Origin: Leishmania infantum JPCM5
Lineage: Eukaryota > Euglenozoa > Kinetoplastea > Trypanosomatida > Trypanosomatidae
Direction: 5' to 3'
DNA length: 64,000 nt
Assembly (NCBI RefSeq): GCF_000002875.2
Contig: NC_009413.2
Span: 553,323-617,322 of the forward strand
Position numbers and translations under genes: made by a program. The notes under the pieces were generated by a model. The model had not been told where the DNA came from. It saw only the letters and a list, made by a program, of their open reading frames with translations, and ran no database searches. Each line of letters opens with the position of its first letter. Positions within the stretch are counted from its first letter, which is position 1. Positions 44,967 to 57,500 of this stretch are shown one piece after another.

Positions 44967-47900
44967 AGCAGAAGAGGGGTGCCGCGCAACGCCAAGAAAC
45001 ACACGGCAGGACACAAGCACGGTCAAGCGCAGACGCTTCTTCAGAAAGATCTGCACGTTGCGCGGACGTGGCTGTGACCGAGTGCGCGCAGACATGGCGG
45101 TATCTTTTTTTATGTTTGCTTTTCGTTTCATTCCTCCCTCTCTCTGTGTTTCACCTTTAGCCCGCCTTTTTTGTTTTCTCGCCTTCTCTCACTTCGGTGC
45201 GCTCAACTCCGTGTTGCGTCTTCCGCACAGTCTTCTCTATTATTATTATTTCGCCCGTTCCTTTTCAGGTCGTTTGAGCTCCCCTTCCCTCCCTAGGCCT
45301 TCTTCCCCTCGTGCCCCCTTCCACGATTAGTGCGACTGGTACGACCACCGCACGTACGGCTAATGAGTGCGTCTTGCGTTCCCGTTTCCCCATTTTCTTT
45401 TCTTTGCGTCTCGCACGATTTTGATGCCGATCTTGCTGCTTCCGTGCTTCGTCTTCCGTGTAGTTGCGCTGATGGTATCTCATGCCATAGCCGGCAGGTG
45501 CGTGCGACGGACAGAGAACGCATGAGGCGGATGACTCTCCCTTTATCCGCTCTCGATACAGTGGCAGAAGTTGCGTGTGCGAATGAGCAGCGGCGGTGGC
45601 AGCAACGAGGATGCGCACGAAAGACAGCTTTTGTCTCCCGCTGTGACCACTAGCAGTCTCTCGTTTTGTTGTTTTAGTTCTTTTGCACCCCCACGAAGAG
45701 CGGGGCACACAATGGCATGGCTGTGGCAACACCACAAACAGAAAGAAAGAGGTGCTTGCCAGGGCCTCAGCTGACGTGTGAGGAACAGAGGGCATCTAGA
45801 CGAGCCGGTTTAGGGCTGCGATGTCCGGCACAAACACAAACGCGGCTAGCTGTGTGCTCTCTCCCAGTGAGACGAGGCGGATGAGAGTCGATCAGGAGAA
45901 AGCATGGGAGCTGCAAAGATCGACGCGATGGAAAGGCGAATAAAATGCGCTCGGATGCGTTGATGCGATCTCTCTCTTCTCCCGCTTCTGCCTCTTTTCT
46001 AGCACTTGCTTGCTTGCCATGCGCTGTGGAGTTTCCACTGTGCGTGCGCGCATGCGAGTATTCTTATACAATCGCTCCATCAGGATTGTGCCCAACCTCA
46101 CTCGTGAGGAAAGCCTCCTCTTTCTTCTCCCATTTTCCTTCTTCACGCAGACGCAGATGTGGGTCTTGCGTTTGAAATTTTTTTTTCAATTTCTCGTTTT
46201 TTGTGGTGTACTCTTCCGTTTTCTTTGCGTGTATTGTGGTGAAGGCTCGCTTCGGACAGAGAATGCAGACGTCCGACAGTCGTCCTCTGCCCCTGCGGTG
46301 TCTTCTGCTTCAACACTTTCCCTCCCTTTTTTCCCTCTTCCACAGCCAGCCTGCGAACCTTTGTTGTCATCTCAAATTGTTTTTTTTCTTTTTGGCTTCT
46401 CATTTCTTCAAGTGTTTATTCTTTGCGTTCTCGCTCAGTTTACTCAGGCAGTCAGAGCGAACGATAAGCACCGGCATCGTGGGCAAGCGCTTACTTTCAT
46501 GCTTGGATACACCTCCTAACGCTCTTTGCCCAATCGCTGCTTTCTTGTTGGCATTCGAAGTCCCGATCGGGCCATCTTCCCCTTAGCTTTTTAGTGCATC
46601 AGAGCCCATCTCACCCATGCCACCCCCCGTTTTCCCATCTCCAACAGGTAAGACAGGTAATCCGGAAGGATGGGTGCTTCAGTACTCTCGTAAGTACCAA
46701 TAAAAAGAACAATATGCATAGAATACCGAAATACCACCTCGGGTCGTAAGGCTCGGTGTAAACAGCGTGATCGCACGCGCGCGTACACACACACACACAC
46801 ACACTTCCGATTGGATCATCTGACGGTGTGCACACTATCGGTGGCAACGTGTATGCTGCGCTCTCTAACGTTTTCCGCTCTCTCTCCATCCCCTCTGTGC
46901 TCTCACGCGGGCAAAATGAAAAAAAACAAAGGAAAGGAAAAGAAAGTTTTATTATTATTATTATTTTTTTCCTTTGCTCCCTTTTCAAGAAACGTTTTGT
47001 GTTGTGCCTTCGACGGTTGTCTCCGCGTGCTCATCAGCATGTCGCGATGCGTAGGGACGTTTTTTTTTTGTAGTGATGCTTGACTTCTCCGTGTATTTTG
47101 TTGTGTGTGCGTGTGCCTCTCTCTGTGTTGGAGCCTTTGCTTTCCTTCCTATTAATGCCATTTTGTTTGTTGTTTTGATCTTTTTCGGGCGATTGGGCTG
47201 CGCTTGTTTTTTTTTCTGACTTTACTATTTTTTTTTCTCGCTCTCGTCTTTTCTGGAGTTGCCTCTATGTGTGCATCTTTGCGTGGCTGGAGAACATTTT
47301 TTTTTGCTGCTGTTGTTGGTTTCGTTCTCCGTCTGTCTCCCTCTGTCTTGATCTGTTGCTATATGTACACGTTGGTGTGGTGGCGGAAACTCTCCACTCA
47401 TGCTTCATTTTTTTTTTCAATTCAACGTGCCTTTCGGCCCATCATGAGCAAGTCTCAGCCGTGCCCGAATGCAGGTTTGCGTCTAGGTGTGCTTGCGCGC
47501 GCGTCTGGGCCAGCATCTACTTGTGCGTGGAGCTGACGCGGTTTCTGGAAGGCAGACGAGCGACCAAAGAGAGGTGCGCTCCTCTCGTTCTCTCTTTATC
47601 GTTCACCCTCCTTGCCTGCACTTTTTTTGTGCGTGTTGCTTATCAGCTCTTGCCGATCACGCTCGCGCATCTCTCGCTCTGCGTTGTTTTCTCTTAGTGG
47701 AGGCTTTTCTTTCGCCTGTATCTTTTCATCTCCTGTGTATCCCACCATCTCGGACTTCTCTTCTTCATCTTCCCGCCTCTTTGCGTTTGCTAATACTTAA
47801 ACCGACACAGACCGCGAGATGAGGGGAGAACAAGAAAACCAAGAAAAGGAAGTAGAAACGAAACTAAAGCGCATGATCGCCGTGAGCATATTCCTTTGCA

Positions 47901-49416
47901 CGCGCGCGTTATGTATGTGGGTGTGCTCGTCCATAGGTGCTTCGTGTATGTGTTTGCCGATGCCAACTAAATGCATACAAAAAGCGCATCAGCCTTTGTT
48001 TCACTGAACCCCTCTTCCGTTGTGTCTTTTTTCCTTTATTTTTTTCTGATTGCTTCTCAAACACGAGAGCTGGATGCTCTTGTGTGTCCGGTTCATAGGG
48101 CAGTAAGGAAAGTCAAGAGCAGGGGAATCGAGAACGAAAAAGAGGGAAGGGGAACGTTTTGAAGCAGGTAACCCCTCCGAAAAAAAAAAAACATAAAAGT
48201 ACGTGCTAACTATCTTCCCTTTCGCCAGCTCTCTTTTTTCTTGTTATTGCTGTCTTCCGTTCACTCGCCTGTTTTTTTTTCCACGTTCTGACGGAAGTAC
48301 TTAATGCCTTTTTCTTTCACCTCCTCATCATGCTTTTCACATCTCCCTGTACCTCTCCTTTTTCCAGATATCATCCATTACGCACTTACTTGCCCTTCTT
48401 TTTTTTTTCGAGGTGTTTGTTGATTGCTCTTCCATTCGACCTGCTATCCCTTCATGGGCTTCCCACTCCCTTCACGCTTGCTCTTGCTCTCTCTCTTCAC
48501 GAGTCTGTGCCCATGCGCAGATGCGTGCTGTGCGTGTGTGTGCTTGAGGAGGAGGAGGGGGGGGGAAGGGCGATAGGATTGCATTTTATTTGCTGTATTC
48601 GCCGATCTTTGCAGTTGTTTCGGGTCCCCTCCCACTCACCCTCCTCTTTCTCTTGCAGACAATACAGATCGCTCACCTGCAGCGTTTTTCTCCCCTCCTC
48701 TTTTCTGTCTTCCACGCGCGGTGCGCTGCTACGGAGTGTCTCACAAAGGCTTCTTCAACGCAAAACGTGCCAACATTGTCGTTGTGCACTCTCGCGCTTT
48801 TCTCCCCCCCTCCCCCCTCCCTCCCTTGTATTCCTTGTGTATGTGTGCATGTTTTTCTTTCACATCCTGCCTCCAGTTGTTGGTGTTCCTGCAGAGATGG
48901 GCAACCTCATTCAATAAAAAGTAAAGCGGTGACGGCAGGTCCTGCAAGAGCCCATACGCATACATATTTGCTTACATTTGCATATGCTCTCCTTCGTGTG
49001 CACGGGTGCTAGCGTGCCCTCATCTTTTTCTTTTTGCCGCCTTTCCTCTCACGCATCTTCACCGGATTCCTTGATGCGCTGATCCTCATTCCTCTTATCT
49101 GCCCACCTCAGTTTTACTTTTTTTTCTCTGACGTTTTGTTTTGTTTGCTTTCCCCCCATTTCTTCGCGGACCTCCTTCCCTTCATTTCGCTTTTTCGCCT
49201 CTCACCGGGTGTTTGCGTTCTCATGGAGGGGTGATGGAGGGTGTGTTCAGTGGATAAGAAAGAGGCGGCAGGGCAACAACAAAAGAAAGCACCGGATACA
49301 GGGTTGGGCAAGTGTCTGTGTGGGGGTTCCGCAGTCCCGCGATCTCTCTACTACGCCACAGTTCTCTTATTTTGTCTCTCTTCTTTTTTTTTGTTTTGAG
49401 CACTCCCTCGTTCCTC

Positions 49417-49644
49417 ATGAAAGCGCCTATGTTCCTTCTCCTCGCACATGTGTGTGCGTATGCCGTTTCTTTTTTCGTACCCCTTTTCTCGTCTCCTTTT
49501 CTTTTTTTCCTATCTCTTCTTGGCGGCTGTGTGAGGGAGGCTATCACCGAGTGCGAGGCCGCAGCCTTTTTTCTCTCCATACTCATGCACGTCGGCGGCG
49601 GTGAGGAGAAGCCGGTGGACTGCACCGAAGTGACGCACTACTAA
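49417..49644 (+). CDS. Possible 75-aa membrane microprotein (speculative)
   Basis: An ATG opens a frame with a hydrophobic, signal-like start (MKAPMFLLLAHVCAYA), a second hydrophobic stretch and a polar, acidic end containing GGGEEKPVDCTEVTHY. The last ~35 codons have a GC-richer, codon-like composition, unlike the pyrimidine-rich surroundings. No family is recognised. Pyrimidine-rich DNA readily encodes F/L/S, so the N-terminal part may be chance. The neighbours are non-coding spacer. Confidence 0.2.
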   Translation: MKAPMFLLLAHVCAYAVSFFVPLFSSPFLFFLSLLGGCVREAITECEAAAFFLSILMHVGGGEEKPVDCTEVTHY

Positions 49645-50599
49645 GCATCTTCGATCTACTTCCGTCTCTCTGTCTCTCTTCTTCTTTCACGTGCGCACGA
49701 AAATGGGTTTCTCTCAGGCCGCAGCACTCAGTACACGTGCTGCGCTGGCGAATGGGCCGCAAACAGAGGAAGCGACACGGTGAGAGAGGTGCAAAAAGTG
49801 CTCCTTCAATGCGCCGCCCCATTCTTCACCATCACCATCTTCTTGTGGAGTGGCTGCGCTGGTGGTGGCGGATCCATGCGTATGCCAGCCCATGTATCTG
49901 TGCCCGAATCGGGGAGGAAAAGCGAGCAGAGAGCAGAAAAAAAAGAAACGTGAGCAGGGCTATTTGCTCAAGGGATCATACGCTGGTGGTAAGGTGCCAG
50001 TGTAGGGGCTGGGATACCGCGGCGAATGCATGGAGCCAAGCATAAAGCACCACACCCTTGCCCCAACTCCATCCAAACGACCGGACATATCAAGACCTGT
50101 AAGTGTGTTCACTATCGGAATGTAGGCTCGACAGAATGCGCACCGTCGAGATTCCTTCACGTTAATGCCGTCACATCTTGTCTTTTTTATTGCTGTGGCG
50201 TGCATTTACTTTTTGGTTGCATCATTACTTGGCTCTTGCTATGCTGCTGCACCTGCGCACCTACCACCAGCTCCTTTCATTTTTTTTTCAACGTGCCATC
50301 CCCCGAAGAACGTCATCTTGATGCCCTTTCTTTGTACTTTTTTTTTAAATACCCTACAGCTCTGCGGTAGTTGTCGTTTCTACTGCTCTTCTTTTCCTCT
50401 TGTTCTGTCAGCTCACTGTATCCGTTGGTCTGTCGCATCCGCACATCTTTTCGTCTTTGCTTGTGGGGAAACCTCCGTCCTGCTTGTGAGCCTTCATCTT
50501 CTTCACCGGATAGCCTTTTCCCTCTCTCTGCACAACCCCTTCTCTCTTCTGCCTGCACTTTCGTTCTCGTTTGCCCTTCTCCCCTCCCGCCACTCATTG

Positions 50600-51544
50600 C
50601 TGCAACGGCGGGTGGCTGGCAGTGGCGGCATGGGGTGCGGATGGTGTGCTGTCTACTGCTGCGCTGGCGCATGCTTCTCCGCGGGCCCCCTTCCTCTCCA
50701 CACACCCACGCCTGCGAAAGGCCTGTGGGCTCAGCAGAGAGCGGGATGCCCCCTGCTGCCTTGCCACACACGCATAGCGGCGCCCCACCTGTGGGACGGC
50801 ACGTGTGGTCAAGCGGGCCAGCCACGCCCTCTCCCCCACCCCCAGGCAGCAGCGTCGTCCTGAAACAGGCACCGAGGGCGCAGGAATGCGAGCACTGTGC
50901 GCAGGTGCTGCCAAGCACAGCCGGCATGGCGTATCACACCCAGACAAGGCATGCGCACGTGAGCAGAGCAGGAGCGATGGGCGAACAAGGCGCGAGGAGA
51001 CCCAATATACGAATCAGCCGCCGCCCCCCTACTCGGCGCATGTGTGCGGAGCGTGCGGTGACCTCTACGTCCGGCCGGGCCTGCGCTGATGAGGCGCAGA
51101 TGCCGGAAGCATGACGGGAGCACCCTCGAATGGCACCAGCGAGTCCTCCAGACGCGCATGAGGCGAGTCCCCACGCCACATTACGGCATGCCGCGGCTTG
51201 TGGCGACCGAGGGAGAGGCATGGCATGCAGGCAGGGCGTGCAAGGTCTCGGAGGGCCCTGGCCTGCGTGTGACCGACTTCCTTGCTGCGCTCGCCCGGCA
51301 TGCCCCCTTGATCGCCACCCCCTTCTACCCGCACGGCAGACGCCACGGCCTCCGCCCACGAGCGGGACCCTGAAGGCGGCCCTGCTTGGATCAGGGCATG
51401 CGGTCCACCCATGCGCGTGTGCCGCCGGGTGGCGCGGCATGCGTGCGGGGGAGGGCAAGAGAAGCCGATGGGACGCATGGCCCGATTTCGACGGCAGAAC
51501 TGCTCGTCCTGGTCGACGCGGATGTGGCGGCAGTGCGACAGGGG
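50600..51544 (+). mobile_element. 945-bp retroposon fragment (direct repeat, copy 2; element C)
   Basis: Near-identical to 25813-26757, with no length change. It includes the intact C-x2-C-x12-H-x4-H finger (Cys codon at 50887, last His at 50950) and the first ~400 bp of the SIDER-like part. It stops after GCGACAGGGG and is followed by unrelated sequence, so it lacks the SIDER tail present in elements A and B. Its near-identity to copy 1 indicates recent duplication or gene conversion between the two sites. Confidence 0.75.
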
Positions 51545-54500
51545 TAGATAAACTGTGTTGACTTTGGTACATTTATTGCTTTGTTCATGGTAGAGCGGCA
51601 CCTTAAAACGACAGAGAGAAAAGAAGTGCTCCTTTTTTCGGTTTGCTTTTCTGTCGTTACGGCTCACCCCGATCGCGTGAGCGGTAGTGCATCCTCTCTC
51701 TCTCTCTCCCCGCCCCTCTGATTTAGCTGCGCGCGTATTCCAATTGCTCACCCATTCCTCTCCCCTTTTGTTTTTGTGTGTGTGTGCGTGCGTGTTTGTT
51801 CTGTTTTGTTGTGCGCATTGTGCTTCTCAGTGCGCCTGCTGCGTGCCCTGCATATGCGATTTTGGGAGATCCTTAGCTTGTATGTTTATGGTTTCGTTTC
51901 CGTTTTTAGTTACGCATATGGTTTTTTGTTTGGCACCGGAAAGCCGTTATGAAAAGAAAAAAAAACAGATAACCACACACATACACACACATACACATAG
52001 ACAAGCGGTTATGGAGGAGTGAGGCCATCATTCCTGCGAGGGGGAGGTAGAGGAGTGCTTGTCTCTCGTTCTTTCGGCCGTTGCGTACTTTCATCTTTTT
52101 CTATGGTATTGGTAACGCATACACTGAACCTCTGTTGGGCGTCTTCTCTCCTCACCGTCTTCGTGGTCTGTGAAAGCGTCGCGATGCTGTAGTGAAGGGA
52201 CGCTCGGACCTATAGAGGTGCCCACCATGTGGTCGAAACCAAGTCTCGCACCGCCAACCACCAACTCTTTTCCCTTCCTTTCTGTACTCTCTACTAGCTC
52301 TTGTCTTCCCCCGCCCTCTTCCTCTTTCTATTACTCGGATTCGTATACTGGCGCACACCTTTCTTTTTCTACTTTCTTCGCCTCACAATATTGTCTCTCC
52401 GACCCGCACGCATCCACTCACATCCCATCATCCCCTCCTTTCCCCCCTTTTTCTGCACGCGCGCCACTCTTCACCACCGCCACCTCCGTAGAGTCGAAAA
52501 TTGTTTTGTTCGTATTTTTCTTTCCCCTCCTCCTGCCTACGAAGCACGACGCTTACACGCAAACACGCCGACACACGCATTCGTTTCTCTTTTTGTGTCT
52601 CTTCTCGGCCTTTGATCTTGCTTTGCTCTTCTCCTTCCTCTTCAAACCAAGCCCTGCCTTTCGCATCTCTACTACCAAGCGCGCCACCCTCCCACTTCCC
52701 TCGGTGGCCGGTACTCTTGCTTCTTTTTTCCCCTTATCTCGTGGGTTCCACGATCTTGCTCCGTCAAAGTCTCGGGGGTTGGAGCTCCACGACGCGCTTC
52801 TCTGTCTCGCACGCATCTTACTCGCTCTGCGACTAGTTTCTCTCCTGCTCTTCCTTTAGTTGTCTCGTTTTGTGTGTGTGTGTGCTTCACTTCCTGCGCC
52901 GTTCGACGACCCTTTCCTCTCTCGCTCGCTCACGCACCCTCAGAAAAAGGCGCGTCTGCATGTCTGGTGGCGGTGCTCAGAAACAAAGAGAGAAGGTTAC
53001 CGTTGTCATCGGCTGCAGGCCGAGGCCAACGACACGGGTTTTGAATCGACACACATACAGAGGCTCGCGAATTACCACCGACTGCGCTAGCAACACACCT
53101 GCGTACACCAATTCACACGCCTCGTGAGCACCTATCGATATAGTCAGGCACACAGGCGAACGGACCCCCTCTCCCCTCCTCCGCCTTTAGTCCTCCTGCG
53201 CTTGCGTGAGTGGGTGGGTGCCGTCTTTGCTTTTGTGGGTCTGCGATCTTGTGTATTTTTGTGCATGAGTACCTGCGTCGTGTGCATCGATCTGTGCGCG
53301 TTTTTTTTATGTGTTTGTGTGGCTATGCCTCTGTTACAGGTTCTCATTGTCTAGCTGTTTCTTGTCTCCCTCCCTCCCTCCCTCCATAGTACAAACCATA
53401 CCCCCTTCTCCCCTCTCCGTCATCCACTGTCTTTTTGTCTTTTCAGCGTCCCCCCTCTCTCGCTCCCTCTTCCTTTGTTGGCTCCTCTGTGCGTGTTGCT
53501 TCTTGACTTGTTGCTTGATCTCTGCTCTCGGTGCCGTGCATGAACATTGTGAGTTTGGGACTCCTCGCTGGCCACCCCCCTCCCCACTCTCTCACTCTAC
53601 CTGCCCGTCCCATTGTTTTTCTGTCTCCATTTTCCTTCGAGCTGTGTCACCCCGCTGCTGCTCTGTGTCTGTCCGCGTGCGGTGGCCGTATTTTTGTATG
53701 GTGCCGTTTTGTGTCATCGACACGTCCAGTTCTGGCCGTTGGTGAAATATATACATAAATATATCTATATATATATTGGGGTGCTCGCATCGCTCGTAAT
53801 TTTGCCTTCTTATAGTCTGCTACCGCTGTTCTTGTTGACGTTGGCGTTTATCTGCGCGTGCATTTCTTGTCGATCTATCTTCCTTGCTCTCGTGCATCGA
53901 GTATAGTGCTGTCGATTGAGCGTGCTCGTTTCCGCGTCCCCAAACAGACGGGGTGTGTGCGGACGTTGCGTTTTCGTGCGCGTGCGTTTGTTTGTGCGGA
54001 CGTTGGTGTGCTGGGCGTGCGGTGCGCTGTGGAGGGATCAACATCGAAGCAGAGGTCTCTGCTCGCACGGAGACTGCCATTGATCGAGGGCAAACAAGAC
54101 AAGAGGAAAAAAGACCAAAAACATTAGCATCCATAAGTTCATTACTTGCTCCCCCTTTTTTGTCGTCGTTTGGGTGTTGCGTTTTTGCGGCGTTTCTGGT
54201 TCAGCTGTTGCCGGTGCTTCTGCTGCTGTGTCCCTCTTCTTCCTCTTGCTCATCTGTTTCCATCTGCTTACTTCCCTCTGCGTGTTTCCTGTTTCGTTGT
54301 CGCCACAACCCTTTCCGCACTGACGTTCTCGCGTCCGGTTCTCGTCACACATCTGTTCCCGCTTCTACGCTTGGGTGGTGTCTCCACTTTTGCTCTCTCT
54401 CTGGCCGCTGCGTTTCAACATCTTCGTTCCTTCTCTTCTCCGTGCTTGTCTTGTCTCTCTGCCTGTCTGTCTCTCTCTCTCTCTGTGGTTGTTCTGTTTT

Positions 54501-57500
54501 AGAGCGACGAGGACGCCGATCAGGAACTCCCCCTCACCTCCCGTCGTCGTCTCCTTTGGTGCTTGCTTGCCCATTCCCATTCCCCTTCCTTCCTCGGCAA
54601 TCCCGCCTTGCCCTTCTCGTTCTCGGTCGGCTTGCGCTTGCCTTGTAAAACCCTCCTTGTCTCACCCCCTTTTTTTTTGTTCCCCCTGAAGGGTCAGGAA
54701 CAGCGCACAGGCAACTTCTCTGTCACGCACACTCACAAAGACAAAACCGAACACGAAAACGAGTACAAAACACGCCCGCATTTTTTTTTTGGTCGTAATC
54801 GTCATTAACGTAAAACCGAACAAACAAGGCTGCTGTGAGTTGTCCGTGTTGTTCGTTTCTGCCTTTCGATTCTGCTGGCTTTGGTTGTCTTTATCGTTTT
54901 TTTCCCCCTTTTTTCTCGTTGTCGTTTTTCCTCCTTTTCGCTAAAGACAAACCTCTCTTCCCCTCCTCCCCATCAAAGACGGCCGCGAAGACCCATTTTT
55001 TTTTCTCTGTTCTTTCCGCTCTTCTCTGCCACATCCCCAAACACCCCTCCGCTTGTTGCCCGGGCCTCACAGCGCACCTGCTTTTGTACCTCCTCCTCCC
55101 TCTTCCGGGCATAGACAACGCACTCAGGCGCAGAGTGCATACTGGATTGCGGTTTACGCTACCTCATCCCTTTGAGACTTGCGCTTGGCCAGGGGCGTAT
55201 ACCGGCTCTCGTGTGCCTGCCGATCTCTTTCCTCTCTTACTTCTCACTTCTGTGCGTTTTTTTCCTTTTCGCTCTTTTTGTTGTGCAACTGCGGCGTATC
55301 TAAACAGTCTGACGGATATCTATATATAGATAGATCCATCTATATATGTGTGTGGTTGTTTTCTTTCGGTCCCTCTCTCTCTGTCGTGCTGATTCTCTCT
55401 GTTTAACGCCATTTTTTCTTTTTTTTGTTTGCCATTCATGTTGGCCTCACCGCGCAGTCACTCCGACACAGCGTAACGACCGACGAAACGAGCAACAAGA
55501 GAGAGAACAAAAAAAAACGTCGCGAAGGGGTTTGGCTTGTGCCATCTCTTTCCATCTTTTGCTTTGTTGCTGTTGTCTTTAGTCGCATGCTCTGAAGGAA
55601 ACACCAAAAAAAAAAAGAAACGCACATTGCCGTTGACTTCTTCGTGCTGACGTTCCTTTTTTATTTTCCGTTTTGTTTTGCTTTGCCTTTCCTCCTCCTC
55701 CTCTTCCGCTCCGTCTGTCGCTATCTTGTACGTGTGCTGTTGTTGTTGTACGAACTAGTTGTATCTTGGCAGTAGCGTGTGACGTTCTTCTATCTGTATC
55801 TATATATATATATATATCCATATATCTGTCTCTGTGTGTCTCATTCTCTGCAAACCATCGGCTTCCCCCCGGCGGCGTTGATACCGGGCGCGCAGGAACA
55901 CCCGAAAAGGTAAAGGGAGCGAAGGGGCGAGGTCGACAACACGGCAGTCGAAGAGGCAGAGAAAAAAGGAAACGAGAGAGAGGCCCTGGCGGGAGACGCA
56001 AGATCAGGGAGAAGAACACGAGTCGAAAAAATCGCGCGAATAATAAAACGAACTCAAGTGTGCCAGACAGAAAGGTTGAAAGCAGGAGTCCAAAGACGTT
56101 TGATTCTCTCGGCAAACGCTGAACAGATACGGCGCAGTGACAAGAAAAGAGAGGGAGCTATAAACGGCAGCAGCAGCACGCTACACACGTACACGCGGAG
56201 CAAGGCGAAACATAAGTTCCAGCCACATTTGTCTGCTTGTTTCGCTCTCTCTCTCGGCGACCACTCGCCCCATTAACGTGTCTCCTGCGAAGCAGCAACA
56301 AACAATACACAATACGCACACACACACGCACCAAAAAAAAAGGAATAGTTGAGACACAATCAAAATCACGCACAGGCGCTCGGCTCTACCGCATTCTGCG
56401 TAGGGCTGAGAGGTAGGGGCTATCTTCCATCCCTGTTGCACTTATCCTGGCTTTTTGATTTTTTTTTTGATGTTCACTGCTCACACATCTATTTTATCTT
56501 GCTCTTTGACTTTGAGGGAAACAAACTCGTTGTTCTCAATTGGATTGGCGTTTTCTTTTTTTTTTCGTATGTGTGTGCGCGTGAGCTTCTCTGCTTGACG
56601 TTCTCCTAAAAATTTTGTCTTCGACTTTCCTCGCTCTCGTTTTTATTTTCTCCTTGCGACTTTGTGTGTGCGTGCGTGTCTCTGTGCTGATCGTGCGCTG
56701 CTTGCTCGCCCTTTCCTCTTTTTCCCCTTTCCGTCTGATTCAGTTTACGTGTTTTTTTTTTTCGGCTTTGTTGTCCGCGCTTGCTTGACCACTTCTCTCT
56801 TTTTCTTCTGTGCGACGTTTGGTTTGTTTCCTCTTGTTCCCTCGACTTGTTTCGTCCCTTCTTTTTTCTTTGTTTTGCTCTTGCCCCCCCCCCTCACGCG
56901 ACCACCTCCTGCACCCCTTTCCTTGCTCACTCGTATCGAGACGTTGCTGTCTTCGCTAGTGGCTACTACTGGTGTAGCTCCATCTCTTTCTTTCCTTTTT
57001 TTCGTTTCGCTCCTTTCCTTTGTGTGTTGTGCATCTGTGCTCCTTACGCCTTTTGCTTTTTTTTTCGTGGCTGTTCGCTGTTGGGAGCGCTTCTCTTTTC
57101 GGCCCTTTTCTGTTGTTGTCGCCCTGGCGCTCTCCCTTTCTCTCTTTCTTTGCGTTTTTTCTTTGTTTTATCCACTTCGTTTTTCTTGTGCTCTCCTCTT
57201 CAGGCTTCTTTACGCGCTTCTTACGGTCTTTTCTCTCGGGCTGTGTCTCTCACGATTCGTCCGTCAGCCTTCACCGCTATTTTTTTTTGTTTGTTTTGTT
57301 CTCTGCTCGTCCTCTCCCACCCCCTTTCTCTTTCCCTCTGAATTACCCCTCCCTTTTTCTCCCCCCTGCATCTTTCTCTCTCTCACACACACACACGCCT
57401 ATCTCGTCGAGTTCATCGTTTTTTTTTTCGGCTCTCCTCTGTGTCCTGCGTTTATCGCGTGCTTCTTGTTTGCTTTTCGACGCCCTGTTTCCTTTCCTTT

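Larger units (their letters stand above)
39487..50599 (+). other. 11.1-kb spacer after RRM gene 2
   Basis: No convincing gene. Composition matches the other spacers. Notable sequence includes a TA island at 44081-44120, a CA microsatellite at 44921-44964 and a 75-codon ATG frame at 49417-49644. It probably includes the RRM gene 2 3' UTR; the remainder is of unknown role. Confidence 0.6.
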
